From Zoogloeaceae bacterium (GTDB lineage Bacteria > Pseudomonadota > Gammaproteobacteria > Burkholderiales > Rhodocyclaceae), in the NCBI GenBank assembly GCA_031267345.1, contig JAIRZG010000176.1, positions 1 through 7,487 of the forward strand: 7,487 nt of DNA, written 5' to 3'. Both the position numbers and the translations under genes were made by a program. Below the pieces are notes generated by a model that saw only the letters and a program-made list of their open reading frames with translations, searched no databases and was not told the origin of the DNA. This document shows positions 6,474 to 7,487 of this stretch, piece by piece (the first letter of the stretch is position 1; each line of letters starts with the position of its first letter).

Positions 6474-7487
6474 AGGCGCAGGGTGTCGATGAGGCGGTAG
6501 AACCAGTTGCCCAGCGGCACGTCTTCCAAGGCTTCTACCGGATATTCGCCGTAACTTTCGCCCTCCAGGGAAAATTTGAGTGTGCCGATAATCTGTCCCT
6601 TGTGCACCGGCGCGAGGAGCGGTTGGCGGGAAAGCAGCGAGGCGGTGAGTTTGTCGCGGGAGCCTTTGGGAATGGAGAGGAAAAAAGGGCTTTGGAATCC
6701 GACCTTGACCTTGCCCCGGGAACCTTTCCAGACCTTGAATTCCGAAATGGACTGTTCAGCCTCGTAGAGTTTGATGGCGTCAAAAAACTGGTAGCCCCAG
6801 TTCAGGAGTTTCAGGGATTCCGAAGCGCGCGCCGACATGCTCTCCGCCCCTAGCACGACGGATAAAAGTCGTCGTTCGCCGCGCAGGGCAGAAGCGATCA
6901 GGCACCAGCCCGCCGCATCGGTGTAGCCGGTTTTTACGCCATCGACGCCAGAGCCGGTCCGGGAGAGCAGAGGATTGCGATTCTTCTGGCTGATGTTGTT
7001 GTAGCGGAATTCCTGGAGGGCGTAATAGCGCGCGTATTCTTCGGGAAAATCGCGGATCAGGGCGGTGGTCAGCGTTACCAGATCGCGCGCCGTGGAAAAG
7101 TGTTCTGGCGCGGACAATCCGCTGGCATTCTTGAAACGGGTGTTGTTCATGCCCAGACGTTCGGCTTCGCGGTTCATCAGCGTGGCAAAGGCTTCTTCGC
7201 TGCCCGCAACCGCTTCCGCCAGCGCCACGGAAGCGTCATTGCCCGACTGCACAATCATGCCTTTCAGAAGATCATCGACGGAGACCTTGCGTCCGACCCG
7301 AATGAACATCCTTGAGGAACCCTCCATGCCGGTGCGCCAGGCTTTTTCGGAAACAAGGATGTTTTGTTCCCGTGTCAGCGTTTTTTGTTGCAGAGCGGAA
7401 AAACTCAGATAGGCGGTCATCAGCTTGGTGAGAGAAGCCGGTTCCTGCTTTTCGTCGATATTTTCGCCCGCCAGAAATTGCCCGGAA
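6461..7487 (-). CDS. dacA: D-alanyl-D-alanine carboxypeptidase (PBP5/6, DacA family), N-terminus outside the window
   Basis: Penicillin-binding protein that removes the terminal D-Ala from peptidoglycan pentapeptides. It acts in the periplasm, anchored to the inner membrane by a C-terminal amphipathic helix. The frame runs off the window end, leaving 341 residues visible; the ATG at 7420 is internal, because the catalytic motif lies upstream of it. The motifs are: SxxK as SLTK (residues 18-21, Ser codon at 7435-7433), SGN (81-83) and KTG (185-187). After the transpeptidase domain comes a beta-rich PBP5 C-terminal domain (about 250-325), ending in GNWFYRLIDTLRLWFA, which fits the membrane-anchoring helix. 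All three active-site motifs are intact. The missing part should hold the signal peptide and about 40-50 residues. It is the first visible gene of the cluster; any operon promoter would be outside the window. dacA or dacC naming is arbitrary within this family. Confidence 0.95.
   Translation of the reverse strand, partial: SGQFLAGENIDEKQEPASLTKLMTAYLSFSALQQKTLTREQNILVSEKAWRTGMEGSSRMFIRVGRKVSVDDLLKGMIVQSGNDASVALAEAVAGSEEAFATLMNREAERLGMNNTRFKNASGLSAPEHFSTARDLVTLTTALIRDFPEEYARYYALQEFRYNNISQKNRNPLLSRTGSGVDGVKTGYTDAAGWCLIASALRGERRLLSVVLGAESMSARASESLKLLNWGYQFFDAIKLYEAEQSISEFKVWKGSRGKVKVGFQSPFFLSIPKGSRDKLTASLLSRQPLLAPVHKGQIIGTLKFSLEGESYGEYPVEALEDVPLGNWFYRLIDTLRLWFA

Noticed and set aside
7418..7420. 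ATG at 7420 as the dacA start
   Set aside because: The catalytic SLTK motif is encoded just upstream in the same frame, so a start here would give a dead enzyme. The gene is cut by the window edge.
1..7487. Defence system, CRISPR, prophage, transposon or RNA gene
   Set aside because: No repeat-spacer pattern, transposase, integrase, nuclease, toxin or tRNA-like fold was seen. Apart from the large ATPase, all well-supported genes are housekeeping or signalling genes.

Overview
The window looks like ordinary chromosome from a GC-rich proteobacterium, most likely a betaproteobacterium or a close gammaproteobacterium. The gene order dacA - DUF493 (ybeD) - lipB - lipA, the Proteobacteria-type LipA and LipB sequences and the style of the cyclic-di-GMP protein all fit this. 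The genus cannot be read from the sequence. I see no mobile element, CRISPR array, tRNA, rRNA or phage gene. Nearly all bases are coding, and the two real gaps are 105 and 87 bp.

Layout. (1) Positions 1-1794, plus strand: the last 597 residues of a large AAA+ ATPase of the 'DNA repair ATPase' (DUF3686-type) family, with its 5' end outside the window. (2) Positions 1900-4494, minus strand: an 864-residue signalling protein with domain order GAF - PAS - GGDEF - EAL - REC. Its GGDEF active site is degenerate (DGSEF) and its EAL site looks complete, so it is predicted to be a c-di-GMP phosphodiesterase. The receiver domain sits unusually at the C-terminus. It converges on the ATPase gene. (3) Positions 4582-7487, minus strand: a compact cluster read as dacA (5' end missing), DUF493/ybeD, lipB and lipA. 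Gaps are 14 and 13 nt, followed by an 8-nt lipB/lipA overlap.

How the genes work together. LipB moves octanoate from octanoyl-ACP to the lipoyl domains of 2-oxoacid dehydrogenases and the glycine cleavage H protein, and LipA then inserts two sulfurs to make lipoyl groups. DUF493 is a small protein of unclear function that commonly sits between dacA and lipB. DacA trims D-Ala from peptidoglycan pentapeptides in the periplasm. The c-di-GMP protein lies downstream of lipA on the same strand, behind an 87-bp gap with a possible promoter of its own, so it need not be part of the lipoate operon. The ATPase is separate.

The window does not contain a convincing undescribed system. The points most worth a second look are the architecture of the c-di-GMP protein, the poorly understood ATPase, and a few small sequence structures at gene junctions.
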